This document shows positions 19,694-27,101 of a DNA stretch of 64,000 nt, piece after piece. The DNA comes from Allomuricauda ruestringensis DSM 13258 (GTDB taxonomy: Bacteria; Bacteroidota; Bacteroidia; Flavobacteriales; Flavobacteriaceae). Where the stretch lies: positions 2,367,501-2,431,500 of the forward strand of contig NC_015945.1 of assembly GCF_000224085.1 (NCBI RefSeq), given 5' to 3'. A program made the position numbers and the translations under genes. Position 1 is the stretch's first letter, and each line of letters starts with the position of its first letter. The notes under the pieces were generated by a model. The model saw only the letters and a program-made list of their open reading frames with translations. It was not told where the DNA came from and did not search any database.

Positions 19694-21721
19694 TTGAAAT
19701 CAAATACCTCATATAAGTCTTTACTCATAGGACTGATTGTTCTCTTTGCAGGAGTAAATCTTGCAAGTGCTCAGTTTCTGTTGCAAGCGCCAGATACTGG
19801 CGATGAGCATAACTATCAATGGTTTGAGGCATCGGATACTGGAACTGTTTTGGGAACCAATTCATTTTATGAAGCTACCCAACCCGGTGTCTATTTTGCC
19901 ACTTATGATGGAACACTCTGTGGGTCCAATGCGACGGGTTATTTTATATTGACCGATTGCGAAGCACCCAACAATGAGGTGGTCTTGGATATTTCAGCTA
20001 GTGTTCCTTCGGGGGCTACCGTAAGCTGGAGCCCTGCTCTAAGTGGAGATCAAACCAGACCTACCGTTACAAGTACCCAAACTGTAATGAGGTATGTAGC
20101 CACCATAACAAAAATCGGTAATAGTACAGAACTGCCACGTTTTACGGTGGTATGCATGAGTCAAGCAGCAAACATGATGAATGACATGATTGCTGTCAAT
20201 GAAGACGAATCGGTTGTCGTACCCATATTTGATAATGATTCAGATGTACCGACCGAAGGTACATTGACGATTACTGACCCATCTAACGGAACAGTGAACG
20301 TTGATGACAATGGAACCCCCAATGATCCATCTGATAATCTGGTGACCTATATGCCCAACCTAGATTTTAATGGCAACGATGGTTTTGAATATACCATTTG
20401 TAATGCTTTTGGGGATTGTAGTACAGCGACAGTTACGATTGATGTACTTCCAATTGTGGATGCCAACGACGATTCGGTATCTACTAATATAGGTGTGGAA
20501 GCGGTTGTTTCTTGGCGAGCCAATGATAACGATATACCTACTACGGGTTCTATCACAGCTACAGACCCATCCAACGGAACCGTTGTTTTAAATGATAATG
20601 GTACGGTCAATAATCCATCCGATGATGATATAACCTACGTGCCAAATTCTGGATTTACGGGTACGGATTCTTTCGAATATACAGTATGTGACGCAAATGG
20701 AAATTGTAGTACCGCAACGATTACGGTAATCGTTAATCCTTCAGGAATTGATTTGGATAGTGACAATGATGGTATTGTGGACAGTTTTGAAGACCTGAAC
20801 ACTGATAACGATAATGACCCATCAACCAACCCTACGGATACAGATGGCGATGGTATACCCGATTATTTGGACATTGATAGTGATAATGATGGTATTCCTG
20901 ATAATATTGAGGCACAACCTGTCTTGGGCTACATTGCCCCAAGTTTAGTGGATGAAAACGGTAACGGTTTGGACGATGCGTATGAAAATGATGGAAATGT
21001 AGGATTGATCCCTATTGATTCCGATAATGATGGTATTCCAGATTATGTGGATGATGACAGTGACAATGATAATGTCCCTGATGCCATTGAAGGGCACGAC
21101 CATGACCATAACGGTATTGCAGATGTGGAGCTGATCGGTTCCGATAAGGATAATGACGGTTTGGACGATGGTTATGAAAGGGAAACAGTAATCGACATTA
21201 ATGTAAACGATGAAATGGATGATCCAAGTACAGCCTTACCGGATAACGATTCTGACGGTATCCCAGATTTTAGGGATTCTGATGATGACGATGACGGCAT
21301 CCAAACCATGGACGAAGATTTGGATATGGATGGAAACTATGCCAACGATGATTCCAACGAAAATGGTATCCCAAATTACCTAGATGAAGATTTGGGTGAG
21401 TTGACCGCTACAGAAGAGGAGCCCGACCCAATCAATGTAATTACACCAAATGGTGATACGGTACATGATGTGTTTACCATAAAATATATAGAAAACTACC
21501 CAAACAACACCGTACGAATTTACAATAGATGGGGGGTAATGGTTTTCCAGACCAAGTCCTATAATACGAGCGGTAATGTCTTTGATGGTACTTCCCAAGG
21601 AAGGGTTACCGTGGATAAGGATAACAAATTACCAGTTGGTACCTATTTCTACGTAATAGATTATGAGGATCAAAATGGAAACATGAAACAAATTTCAGGT
21701 TATCTATACATAAACAGATAA
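19694..21721 (+). CDS. T9SS type B adhesin with Ig-like and thrombospondin type 3-like repeats (module B)
   Basis: A 675-residue predicted surface protein. A signal peptide (LLIGLIVLFAGVNLASAQ) precedes an N-terminal region with several cysteines. Two Ig/cadherin-like repeats at ~162-350 share TDPSNGT and FEYT-C motifs. Asp-rich type 3-like repeats follow at ~354-575 (DSDNDGIPD). The C-terminus (VITPNGDTVHDVF, IYNRWGVMVFQT, LPVGTYFYVIDY) is a T9SS type B sorting domain. The start is TTG at 19694; no ATG lies before the signal peptide, so TTG is the best choice. It is a smaller relative of the module A adhesin and lies 3 bases before a PorP/SprF gene. The ligand is unknown. Confidence 0.88.
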   Translation: MKSNTSYKSLLIGLIVLFAGVNLASAQFLLQAPDTGDEHNYQWFEASDTGTVLGTNSFYEATQPGVYFATYDGTLCGSNATGYFILTDCEAPNNEVVLDISASVPSGATVSWSPALSGDQTRPTVTSTQTVMRYVATITKIGNSTELPRFTVVCMSQAANMMNDMIAVNEDESVVVPIFDNDSDVPTEGTLTITDPSNGTVNVDDNGTPNDPSDNLVTYMPNLDFNGNDGFEYTICNAFGDCSTATVTIDVLPIVDANDDSVSTNIGVEAVVSWRANDNDIPTTGSITATDPSNGTVVLNDNGTVNNPSDDDITYVPNSGFTGTDSFEYTVCDANGNCSTATITVIVNPSGIDLDSDNDGIVDSFEDLNTDNDNDPSTNPTDTDGDGIPDYLDIDSDNDGIPDNIEAQPVLGYIAPSLVDENGNGLDDAYENDGNVGLIPIDSDNDGIPDYVDDDSDNDNVPDAIEGHDHDHNGIADVELIGSDKDNDGLDDGYERETVIDINVNDEMDDPSTALPDNDSDGIPDFRDSDDDDDGIQTMDEDLDMDGNYANDDSNENGIPNYLDEDLGELTATEEEPDPINVITPNGDTVHDVFTIKYIENYPNNTVRIYNRWGVMVFQTKSYNTSGNVFDGTSQGRVTVDKDNKLPVGTYFYVIDYEDQNGNMKQISGYLYINR

Positions 21722-21724
21722 AGA

Positions 21725-22678
21725 ATGGTTACTGTGGAGAAAAAGATGTTTAAAGGAAAAATGCAATGGTTGTTTGTGCTGTTTCTTTTTGGTGTGGCGA
21801 GCATACATGCACAACAAGATGCACAGTACACCCAATATATGTACAACACGGTAAGTGTTAACCCTGCCTATGCAGGTTCGCGGGGTCATTTGAGCATTGC
21901 AGGCTTGTACCGTAACCAATGGTTGGGGCTCGATGGGGCACCAGAGACCCAAACATTGAATGTTCACACACCGGTTGGTTATCGCGGTGTTGGTTTGGGA
22001 TTATCCATTGTAAACGATAAGATCGGACCTACTTCCGAGACCTATTTTGATGTAGATTTTTCCTATACCATACAAACTTCAGATGAAGGTAAATTGAGTT
22101 TTGGTCTTAAGGGAAGTGCCCATATGTTGGACATACGCTATTCCGAACTCGATGAGTTTGAGGTGGATCCACAACTGCAATCGCAACAAGACATTCAGAA
22201 TAAATTTTCACCGAACATTGGAGCAGGTGTATATTATCATACCGATAAATTTTATGCTGGTATTTCGGCTCCAAGAATGTTGGAGACCACCCATTTTGAT
22301 TCATCCTCGGCTTCTACAGCCAAGGAACAGATGAACCTTTACCTAATTACTGGATATGTTTGGGACTTAAACCCATCTTTAAAGTTTAAGCCCACACTTT
22401 TGACCAAAACGGTACAAGGAGCGCCGTTACAAGTGGATCTCTCCGCCAACTTTATGTTGAACGAAAAATTTATTGGTGGAGTGGCCTATCGCTGGGATGC
22501 CGCGTTTAGTGGCCTTATGGGCTTCATGTTGTCCGACCAATTTATGATCGGTCTCGCCTATGACCGTGAAATATCGGAACTTGGAGCAGCCACCTTTAAC
22601 GATGGCTCCTTTGAAATCATTTTAAGATATGATTTTATCAGAAATATCGGAAACATGAAATCCCCGCGTTTCTTTTAG
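21725..22678 (+). CDS. PorP/SprF family T9SS-associated outer membrane protein (module B)
   Basis: A 317-residue predicted outer membrane barrel, paralogous to the protein at 14731. It shares QQDAQYTQYMYNT, VNPAYAGSRG, GLDGAPET and the C-terminal SPRFF. The signal peptide is MQWLFVLFLFGVASIHAQ. The frame opens at 21725; an ATG at 21746 (MFKGKMQW) is an equally plausible start and gives a tighter signal peptide. It lies directly after the module B adhesin and ends the operon. Unlike module A, no OmpA-family gene follows, so any peptidoglycan link would have to be supplied from elsewhere. The cargo pairing is inferred from gene order. Confidence 0.92.
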   Translation: MVTVEKKMFKGKMQWLFVLFLFGVASIHAQQDAQYTQYMYNTVSVNPAYAGSRGHLSIAGLYRNQWLGLDGAPETQTLNVHTPVGYRGVGLGLSIVNDKIGPTSETYFDVDFSYTIQTSDEGKLSFGLKGSAHMLDIRYSELDEFEVDPQLQSQQDIQNKFSPNIGAGVYYHTDKFYAGISAPRMLETTHFDSSSASTAKEQMNLYLITGYVWDLNPSLKFKPTLLTKTVQGAPLQVDLSANFMLNEKFIGGVAYRWDAAFSGLMGFMLSDQFMIGLAYDREISELGAATFNDGSFEIILRYDFIRNIGNMKSPRFF

Positions 22679-22734
22679 GAAGAATTTAAATACCTATTCC
22701 CGTTATTTTATTGCAAAGGTCATATTTTTACCAA

Positions 22735-23268
22735 ATGAGAGAGGAAAATGTGATACTTGTAAATGAAAAGGACGAGCCCATTGGTTTAATGCCCAAAATG
22801 GAAGCCCATGAAAAGGCATTGCTGCACCGGGCATTCTCGGTTTTTGTGATGAATGCAAAGGGAGAGACCATGCTTCAGCAAAGGGCCAAGGATAAATACC
22901 ATTCCCCATTGTTATGGACCAACACATGCTGTAGCCATCAACGGGAAGGAGAAAGCAATATTGATGCCGGTAAACGAAGGCTCATGGAAGAGATGGGCTT
23001 TACCACAGAACTCAAGGAACTTTTCAATTTTGTGTACAAGGCCCCTTTTGACAATGGCCTTACCGAACACGAGTTCGACCACGTGATGGTGGGATATTTT
23101 GAAAACGAGCCCAACATCAATCCCGATGAAGTTGCCGATTGGAAATGGATGCATCCTGAAGATATCAAAAGAGATGTCGCAGAAAACCCCGAAGAATACA
23201 CCGCATGGTTCAAAATTATTTTTGAACGTTTCTACGATCATCTTATGCAAAACACTCCGGCACAATGA
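22735..23268 (+). CDS. idi: Isopentenyl-diphosphate delta-isomerase, type 1
   Basis: Interconverts isopentenyl and dimethylallyl diphosphate for isoprenoid and carotenoid synthesis. The Nudix-like fold shows the catalytic Cys in WTNTCCSH, the metal-binding EFDHV motif and the Nudix-type segment RRLMEEMGF. With the ATG at 22735 (MREENVILV) the protein has 177 residues, normal for the family. An in-frame TTG at 22711 adds eight unrelated residues and is rejected. Its stop overlaps the next gene's start (ATGA), so it is translationally coupled to the pterin enzyme, while the preceding module B operon lies 56 bases upstream. Confidence 0.95.
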   Translation: MREENVILVNEKDEPIGLMPKMEAHEKALLHRAFSVFVMNAKGETMLQQRAKDKYHSPLLWTNTCCSHQREGESNIDAGKRRLMEEMGFTTELKELFNFVYKAPFDNGLTEHEFDHVMVGYFENEPNINPDEVADWKWMHPEDIKRDVAENPEEYTAWFKIIFERFYDHLMQNTPAQ

Positions 23269-23672
23269 AAGTAAAAGCAAGTAGAAAGGCCAGTTTTAAT
23301 GCAGCCCATAGATTGTACAGACCAGATTGGGACGACGAAAAAAACAATGCGGTCTTTGGAAAATGCAACAACCCAAAGTTTCACGGACATAATTACGACC
23401 TAATAGTCAGTGTTACAGGGGAAATTGATCAGGAAACCGGCTTTGTTATGGATTTAAAAGTCCTCAAGGAGTTGATTAAGGAACATGTTGAGGAAGCATT
23501 GGACCATAAAAACCTAAACCTGGATGTTCCAGAATTCGAGAATTTAAACCCTACCGCCGAAAACATAGCAGTAGTGATATGGAACAAGTTGAGGCCCCAT
23601 ATAAGTAAAGATAAGGAGTTGGAAGTTGTACTCTATGAAACTCCCCGAAATTTTGTAACCTATACAGGATAA
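23265..23672 (+). CDS. 6-pyruvoyl-tetrahydropterin synthase / QueD family protein
   Basis: A 135-residue T-fold enzyme acting on 7,8-dihydroneopterin triphosphate. Zinc ligands are the His of FNAAHRLY and the two of FHGHNY. The catalytic Cys lies in GKCNNPKFHGHNY, spaced as in eukaryotic-type PTPS (CNNPxxHGH) rather than in classical QueD (CxxxHGH). The LDHKNLN and PTAENIA motifs complete the active site. The product could therefore be 6-pyruvoyl-tetrahydropterin or the queuosine precursor, and the sequence does not settle which. It overlaps idi by 4 bases and is followed by manA after one base; no other pterin gene is nearby. Confidence 0.88.
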   Translation: MKVKASRKASFNAAHRLYRPDWDDEKNNAVFGKCNNPKFHGHNYDLIVSVTGEIDQETGFVMDLKVLKELIKEHVEEALDHKNLNLDVPEFENLNPTAENIAVVIWNKLRPHISKDKELEVVLYETPRNFVTYTG

Positions 23673-23673
23673 G

Positions 23674-24642
23674 ATGAACCTATATCCATTAAAATTCAAA
23701 CCGATCCTTAAAGAAAGACTTTGGGGGGGCACCAAATTAAAAGATGTTTTAAACAAGCCCCTTGAAAGCGAAATCACTGGCGAAAGCTGGGAACTCTCCG
23801 GAGTCTATGGCGATATTTCTGAAGTATCCAATGGGGACTTGGCGGGAACTTCGCTTCAACATTTGATGAACGAACAAGGAGAAGCACTTTTGGGAAAGAG
23901 TGTTGTGGAACGTTTTGGGAACGAATTCCCCATACTCATCAAATTTATTGATGCCAAGCAAGACCTTTCCATACAATTGCATCCCAACGACGAGTTAGCC
24001 AAAGAACGGCACAATTCCTTTGGAAAAACGGAGATGTGGTACATTATGGATGCCGACCCTGGCGCTAAACTGATTGTGGGCTTCAATAAAGATGTAGAAA
24101 AACAAGAGTACATTAAAAGTATTGAAGAAGGCACTTTAACCGATTTGATGAACTATGAAGAAGTAGGGGAAGGGGATACGTTCTTTATCAATACGGGGAA
24201 AATCCATGCTATTGGTGAAGGTGTGCTTTTGGCCGAGATTCAGCAGACCTCCGATATCACCTATAGAGTTTTCGATTTCAACAGAAAGGATAAGGACGGA
24301 AATCTAAGGGAATTACACACCTGCTTGGCCGTTGATGCCATCGACTATGAAAAAAAGGATGATTTTAAGATAGATTATCCGAAACTGCCAGATGCTGTCA
24401 ACCCCATGGTGGATTGCCCATACTTTAAAACCAATTTTATGGAGTTGGCCCAACCTTTAAAGCAAGATATAACAGATAGGGACTCTTTTACTATTTATAT
24501 GTGCGTTGGTGGAGAAGCAACCATTAACAACGATTGGGGAAGCGCATCCATTAAAAAAGGGGAAACTGTTCTTGTGGCTGCATCAAGCAGTTATATAGAT
24601 ATTGATACCCAAGGAACTAAACTTTTAGAAGTTACCATTTAA
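23674..24642 (+). CDS. manA: Mannose-6-phosphate isomerase, class I
   Basis: Zinc enzyme converting mannose 6-phosphate and fructose 6-phosphate, feeding GDP-mannose and polysaccharide synthesis. The zinc site is visible in QLHPNDELA, KTEMWYIM and GKIHAIGEGVLLAEIQQTSD, and the catalytic Arg in YRVFDFNR. The 322-residue length matches the short bacterial form, which lacks the helical insert of long ManA proteins. A GWG-like loop near the N-terminus (RLWGGTKL) is conserved in this form. It follows the pterin gene by one base and precedes a small conserved gene by 28 bases, so the four genes may form one transcript. Confidence 0.93.
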   Translation: MNLYPLKFKPILKERLWGGTKLKDVLNKPLESEITGESWELSGVYGDISEVSNGDLAGTSLQHLMNEQGEALLGKSVVERFGNEFPILIKFIDAKQDLSIQLHPNDELAKERHNSFGKTEMWYIMDADPGAKLIVGFNKDVEKQEYIKSIEEGTLTDLMNYEEVGEGDTFFINTGKIHAIGEGVLLAEIQQTSDITYRVFDFNRKDKDGNLRELHTCLAVDAIDYEKKDDFKIDYPKLPDAVNPMVDCPYFKTNFMELAQPLKQDITDRDSFTIYMCVGGEATINNDWGSASIKKGETVLVAASSSYIDIDTQGTKLLEVTI

Positions 24643-24670
24643 TGGTATCTTTAAACAAAACTGCCGCATT

Positions 24671-24943
24671 ATGCCAAGTATTCGTGATTTAAAAAAAGAT
24701 GTCAATTTTGTCTTGGGAGACATTATTGAGGCTGTCTACATTTGGGAAGCCGGTTCAGGTAACAAAGAATCTGAAGAAGGAACCGTAATCATAGACGAAG
24801 CCATTGAGGTGTACGACAACCTCATGGATAAAATCAATCAAAAAAAGATAGAGGACACTAAAGCCCACTTTAAGTCCATACGGACCGAATTGGAGGAAAA
24901 GGCCACTAAATTGGTCGAACAGCTCAATAGCCTTGAAGCTTAA
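24671..24943 (+). CDS. Small conserved Flavobacteriaceae protein
   Basis: A 90-residue, mostly helical, acidic protein. Residues 1-30 (IRDLKKDVNFVLGDIIEAVY) and 45-90 (IEDTKAHFKSIRTELEEKAT) look like amphipathic helices. No signal peptide, membrane segment or catalytic motif is seen. Proteins of this type are widespread in Flavobacteriia with no assigned function that I know. Its stop overlaps the convergent DUF4369 gene's stop by 4 bases. It is probably the end of the idi-manA transcript. Confidence 0.7.
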   Translation: MPSIRDLKKDVNFVLGDIIEAVYIWEAGSGNKESEEGTVIIDEAIEVYDNLMDKINQKKIEDTKAHFKSIRTELEEKATKLVEQLNSLEA

Positions 24944-25641
24944 TTCTTTTTATCCAAAAATTCTTTGAATTCCTTTCCGTATTTGGATGCAGCCACCTTA
25001 GGGGTCAATCCTCTGTAAATGGAGTCCAAGTACTTTGGATTTGCCTCGCTGGCCTCTGTCATCATAATATAGGGAGTGGCATATGAACCCCCATTGTTGA
25101 GACCAAAATTTAAGGCATATCGGTATCGGCTGATCGTGTTTTGGTTCATCAGTCGTTGAATGGAGTCCAAAGCAACGGAATCTTCCTGTAATTCGGGTGT
25201 AGAGGCTTGTTGCGCCAGTGTTAGTTGTTTGATGTTGAATTTGGAAGCCATTTCGTAGAACTCCAAGAGCTTTTCATGGGATTTGGAACCAGAAATTTCA
25301 ACATTGGTATCAAAAGTGTTCCAAGCAGTATTGATTAGGATGTTCCCCGACTCTCCAAAAAAGGTAATTCTATCGTTGATGTCGTTATTGTCTTCCTTCT
25401 TTAGGTAGAGATAAAATATTTCTGGTTCATCCACCTCGGCCGAAAAACTAAATGCCCCGTCTCCTTTTATTTCCAAAGAATCCAAAACAGCCAAGGTGGA
25501 ATCCTTGAATTGTTGCAAATAGAGGGTCCCTTTTTTGAGTCCTTTAATGTTTCCACTAACGATCATGGTGTTTTCCGTAGGCTGTTCACAGGACAGTACG
25601 GTCAATCCAACTAGCAATACAAACAAAATCCGCTTCATCAT
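24940..25641 (-). CDS. DUF4369 domain lipoprotein
   Basis: A 233-residue predicted lipoprotein with the lipobox LTVLSC near residue 18. The DUF4369 beta domain (SGNIKGLKKGTLYLQQFKDS, LDSLEIKGDGAFSF) occupies ~28-125. The remainder is helical and ends LDKKN. DUF4369 is often the N-terminal part of TlpA/ResA-like thioredoxins, but no thioredoxin domain or CxxC motif follows here, so this is the stand-alone form. It converges on the small gene at 24671 and is followed upstream by the DUF819 gene on the same strand, 42 bases away. Role unknown. Confidence 0.82.
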   Translation of the reverse strand: MMKRILFVLLVGLTVLSCEQPTENTMIVSGNIKGLKKGTLYLQQFKDSTLAVLDSLEIKGDGAFSFSAEVDEPEIFYLYLKKEDNNDINDRITFFGESGNILINTAWNTFDTNVEISGSKSHEKLLEFYEMASKFNIKQLTLAQQASTPELQEDSVALDSIQRLMNQNTISRYRYALNFGLNNGGSYATPYIMMTEASEANPKYLDSIYRGLTPKVAASKYGKEFKEFLDKKN

Positions 25642-25683
25642 ATAATTTTAGCTGGGCAAATATGCATAATCTTCTGAAAATAT

Positions 25684-26946
25684 TTAAACATTTGAGGCGA
25701 CTTCCATCAACAAAGCACATAAATAGGCTCCTGCCGTACCCACAACATAGCCAAAAACGGCCAAAAGAATGCCCACAGAGGTCAAGGAAGGATGGAACTC
25801 AGCGGCAACAACGGGAGCAGAAGCAGCTCCTCCTACATTAGCCTGACTGCCCACGGCCAAGAAAAAGAAAGGTGCTTTTATGATTTTTGCCATCAAAATA
25901 AGCAGTCCGGCATGGATAGTAATCCAAATTAGTCCAATGGCAATAAGCCCCGGATTGTCCAGCACTTTGCCCAAATCCATTTTCATTCCGATGGTCGCCA
26001 CTAAAATATAAATGAACATGCCGCCAATTTTACTGGCCCCGGCACCTTCATAATTTTTGGCCTTGGTAAACGAGAGACCGATTCCGATAGCGGTGGCAAA
26101 AACAACCATCCAAAGAAATTCAGACCCAAGGGAGGACAATATTTTTTGCGGATTTCGGATGACCTCAAAATTATCCTGTAAAAAACCGGCAAAATGATGT
26201 CCAGTTAAATGGGCAACACCTACCCCCACAAATGCAAAGAACAACAACATGATGAAATCCTTGAGTGTAGTGACCCTTGCAATTTTTTCAGTGTGGGTAG
26301 ATACTTTTACCTTGAGCGCTTCTATGGATGAGGTGTCGGCCTTGAGCCAACGGTCAATTTTGTCCGTTTTGCCCACTCCCAAAAGTATGATGGCCAACCA
26401 TAGATTGGCGACCACAATGTCTATAAGTACCATGCCTCCGTAACTTTCTTGATTGTATTTAAACACTTCGAGCATGGCTGCTTGGTTGGCGCCACCCCCG
26501 ATCCAGCTTCCTGCAATGGTGGCAAGTCCTCTCCAAACAGCATCTGGTCCAACACCACCCACTGTTTCAGGAGAAAATATGGAAACAATCAATATGGCGA
26601 TAGGTCCACCGATTACTATACCCACGGTTCCGGTCAAGAACATGATCAATGCTTTGGAACCTAGATTCAAGATAGCTTTGAGGTCAATGCTTAAGGTCAT
26701 TAATATTAATGCAGCGGGTAAGAGGTAGCGACTAGCTACATAATAGGTGTTGGACGATGATTCATCCACAATGCCCACGCTGGCCAAAATGGCGGGCAAT
26801 AGATAGCACATGAGCACGGTGGGGACCACACGATAAAATTTCCCCCAGAAACCGGTTTTTATGGATGAGGTATAAAAAACAAAACCTAAACAGAGGCAAA
26901 GCAGCCCAAATATGACGGTGTCTTGGGTAAAAGGTAGTTGGTCCAT
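25684..26946 (-). CDS. DUF819 family membrane protein
   Basis: A 420-residue polytopic membrane protein with about 11-12 hydrophobic helices, belonging to DUF819 (YjcL-like). Visible conserved stretches are the Gly-rich IAGSWIGGGANQAAM near residue 150 and GSQANVGGAASAPVVAAEFH near residue 375. These are symmetry-related Gly/Asn motifs typical of an inverted-repeat transporter fold. The substrate is unknown; the fold resembles sodium-coupled anion or amino-acid carriers, but that is inference. A TATATTTG promoter box lies 22 bases upstream of the ATG. It may be co-transcribed with the DUF4369 gene downstream. Confidence 0.88.
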   Translation of the reverse strand: MDQLPFTQDTVIFGLLCLCLGFVFYTSSIKTGFWGKFYRVVPTVLMCYLLPAILASVGIVDESSSNTYYVASRYLLPAALILMTLSIDLKAILNLGSKALIMFLTGTVGIVIGGPIAILIVSIFSPETVGGVGPDAVWRGLATIAGSWIGGGANQAAMLEVFKYNQESYGGMVLIDIVVANLWLAIILLGVGKTDKIDRWLKADTSSIEALKVKVSTHTEKIARVTTLKDFIMLLFFAFVGVGVAHLTGHHFAGFLQDNFEVIRNPQKILSSLGSEFLWMVVFATAIGIGLSFTKAKNYEGAGASKIGGMFIYILVATIGMKMDLGKVLDNPGLIAIGLIWITIHAGLLILMAKIIKAPFFFLAVGSQANVGGAASAPVVAAEFHPSLTSVGILLAVFGYVVGTAGAYLCALLMEVASNV

Positions 26947-26967
26947 AGAATTTGTAAGCTAATTGCC

Positions 26968-26975
26968 CAAATATA
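26968..26975 (-). promoter_or_regulatory. Candidate TAnnTTTG promoter box for the DUF819 gene
   Basis: Minus-strand TATATTTG, a full match to the -7 consensus, ending 22 bases before the DUF819 ATG. The predicted leader is about 15 bases. Confidence 0.55.
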
Positions 26976-27101
26976 GGAAAATCGTCGGGGTGGTGGTTTA
27001 GCTGTTTAAGGTTTTGAAATGTTACTGACCCCTTTCCTTCTTGTTCTGATAGCTTAAAAAGCAGAGCCGATGAACAGTATACCATTACTACGGACTGTTC
27101 A

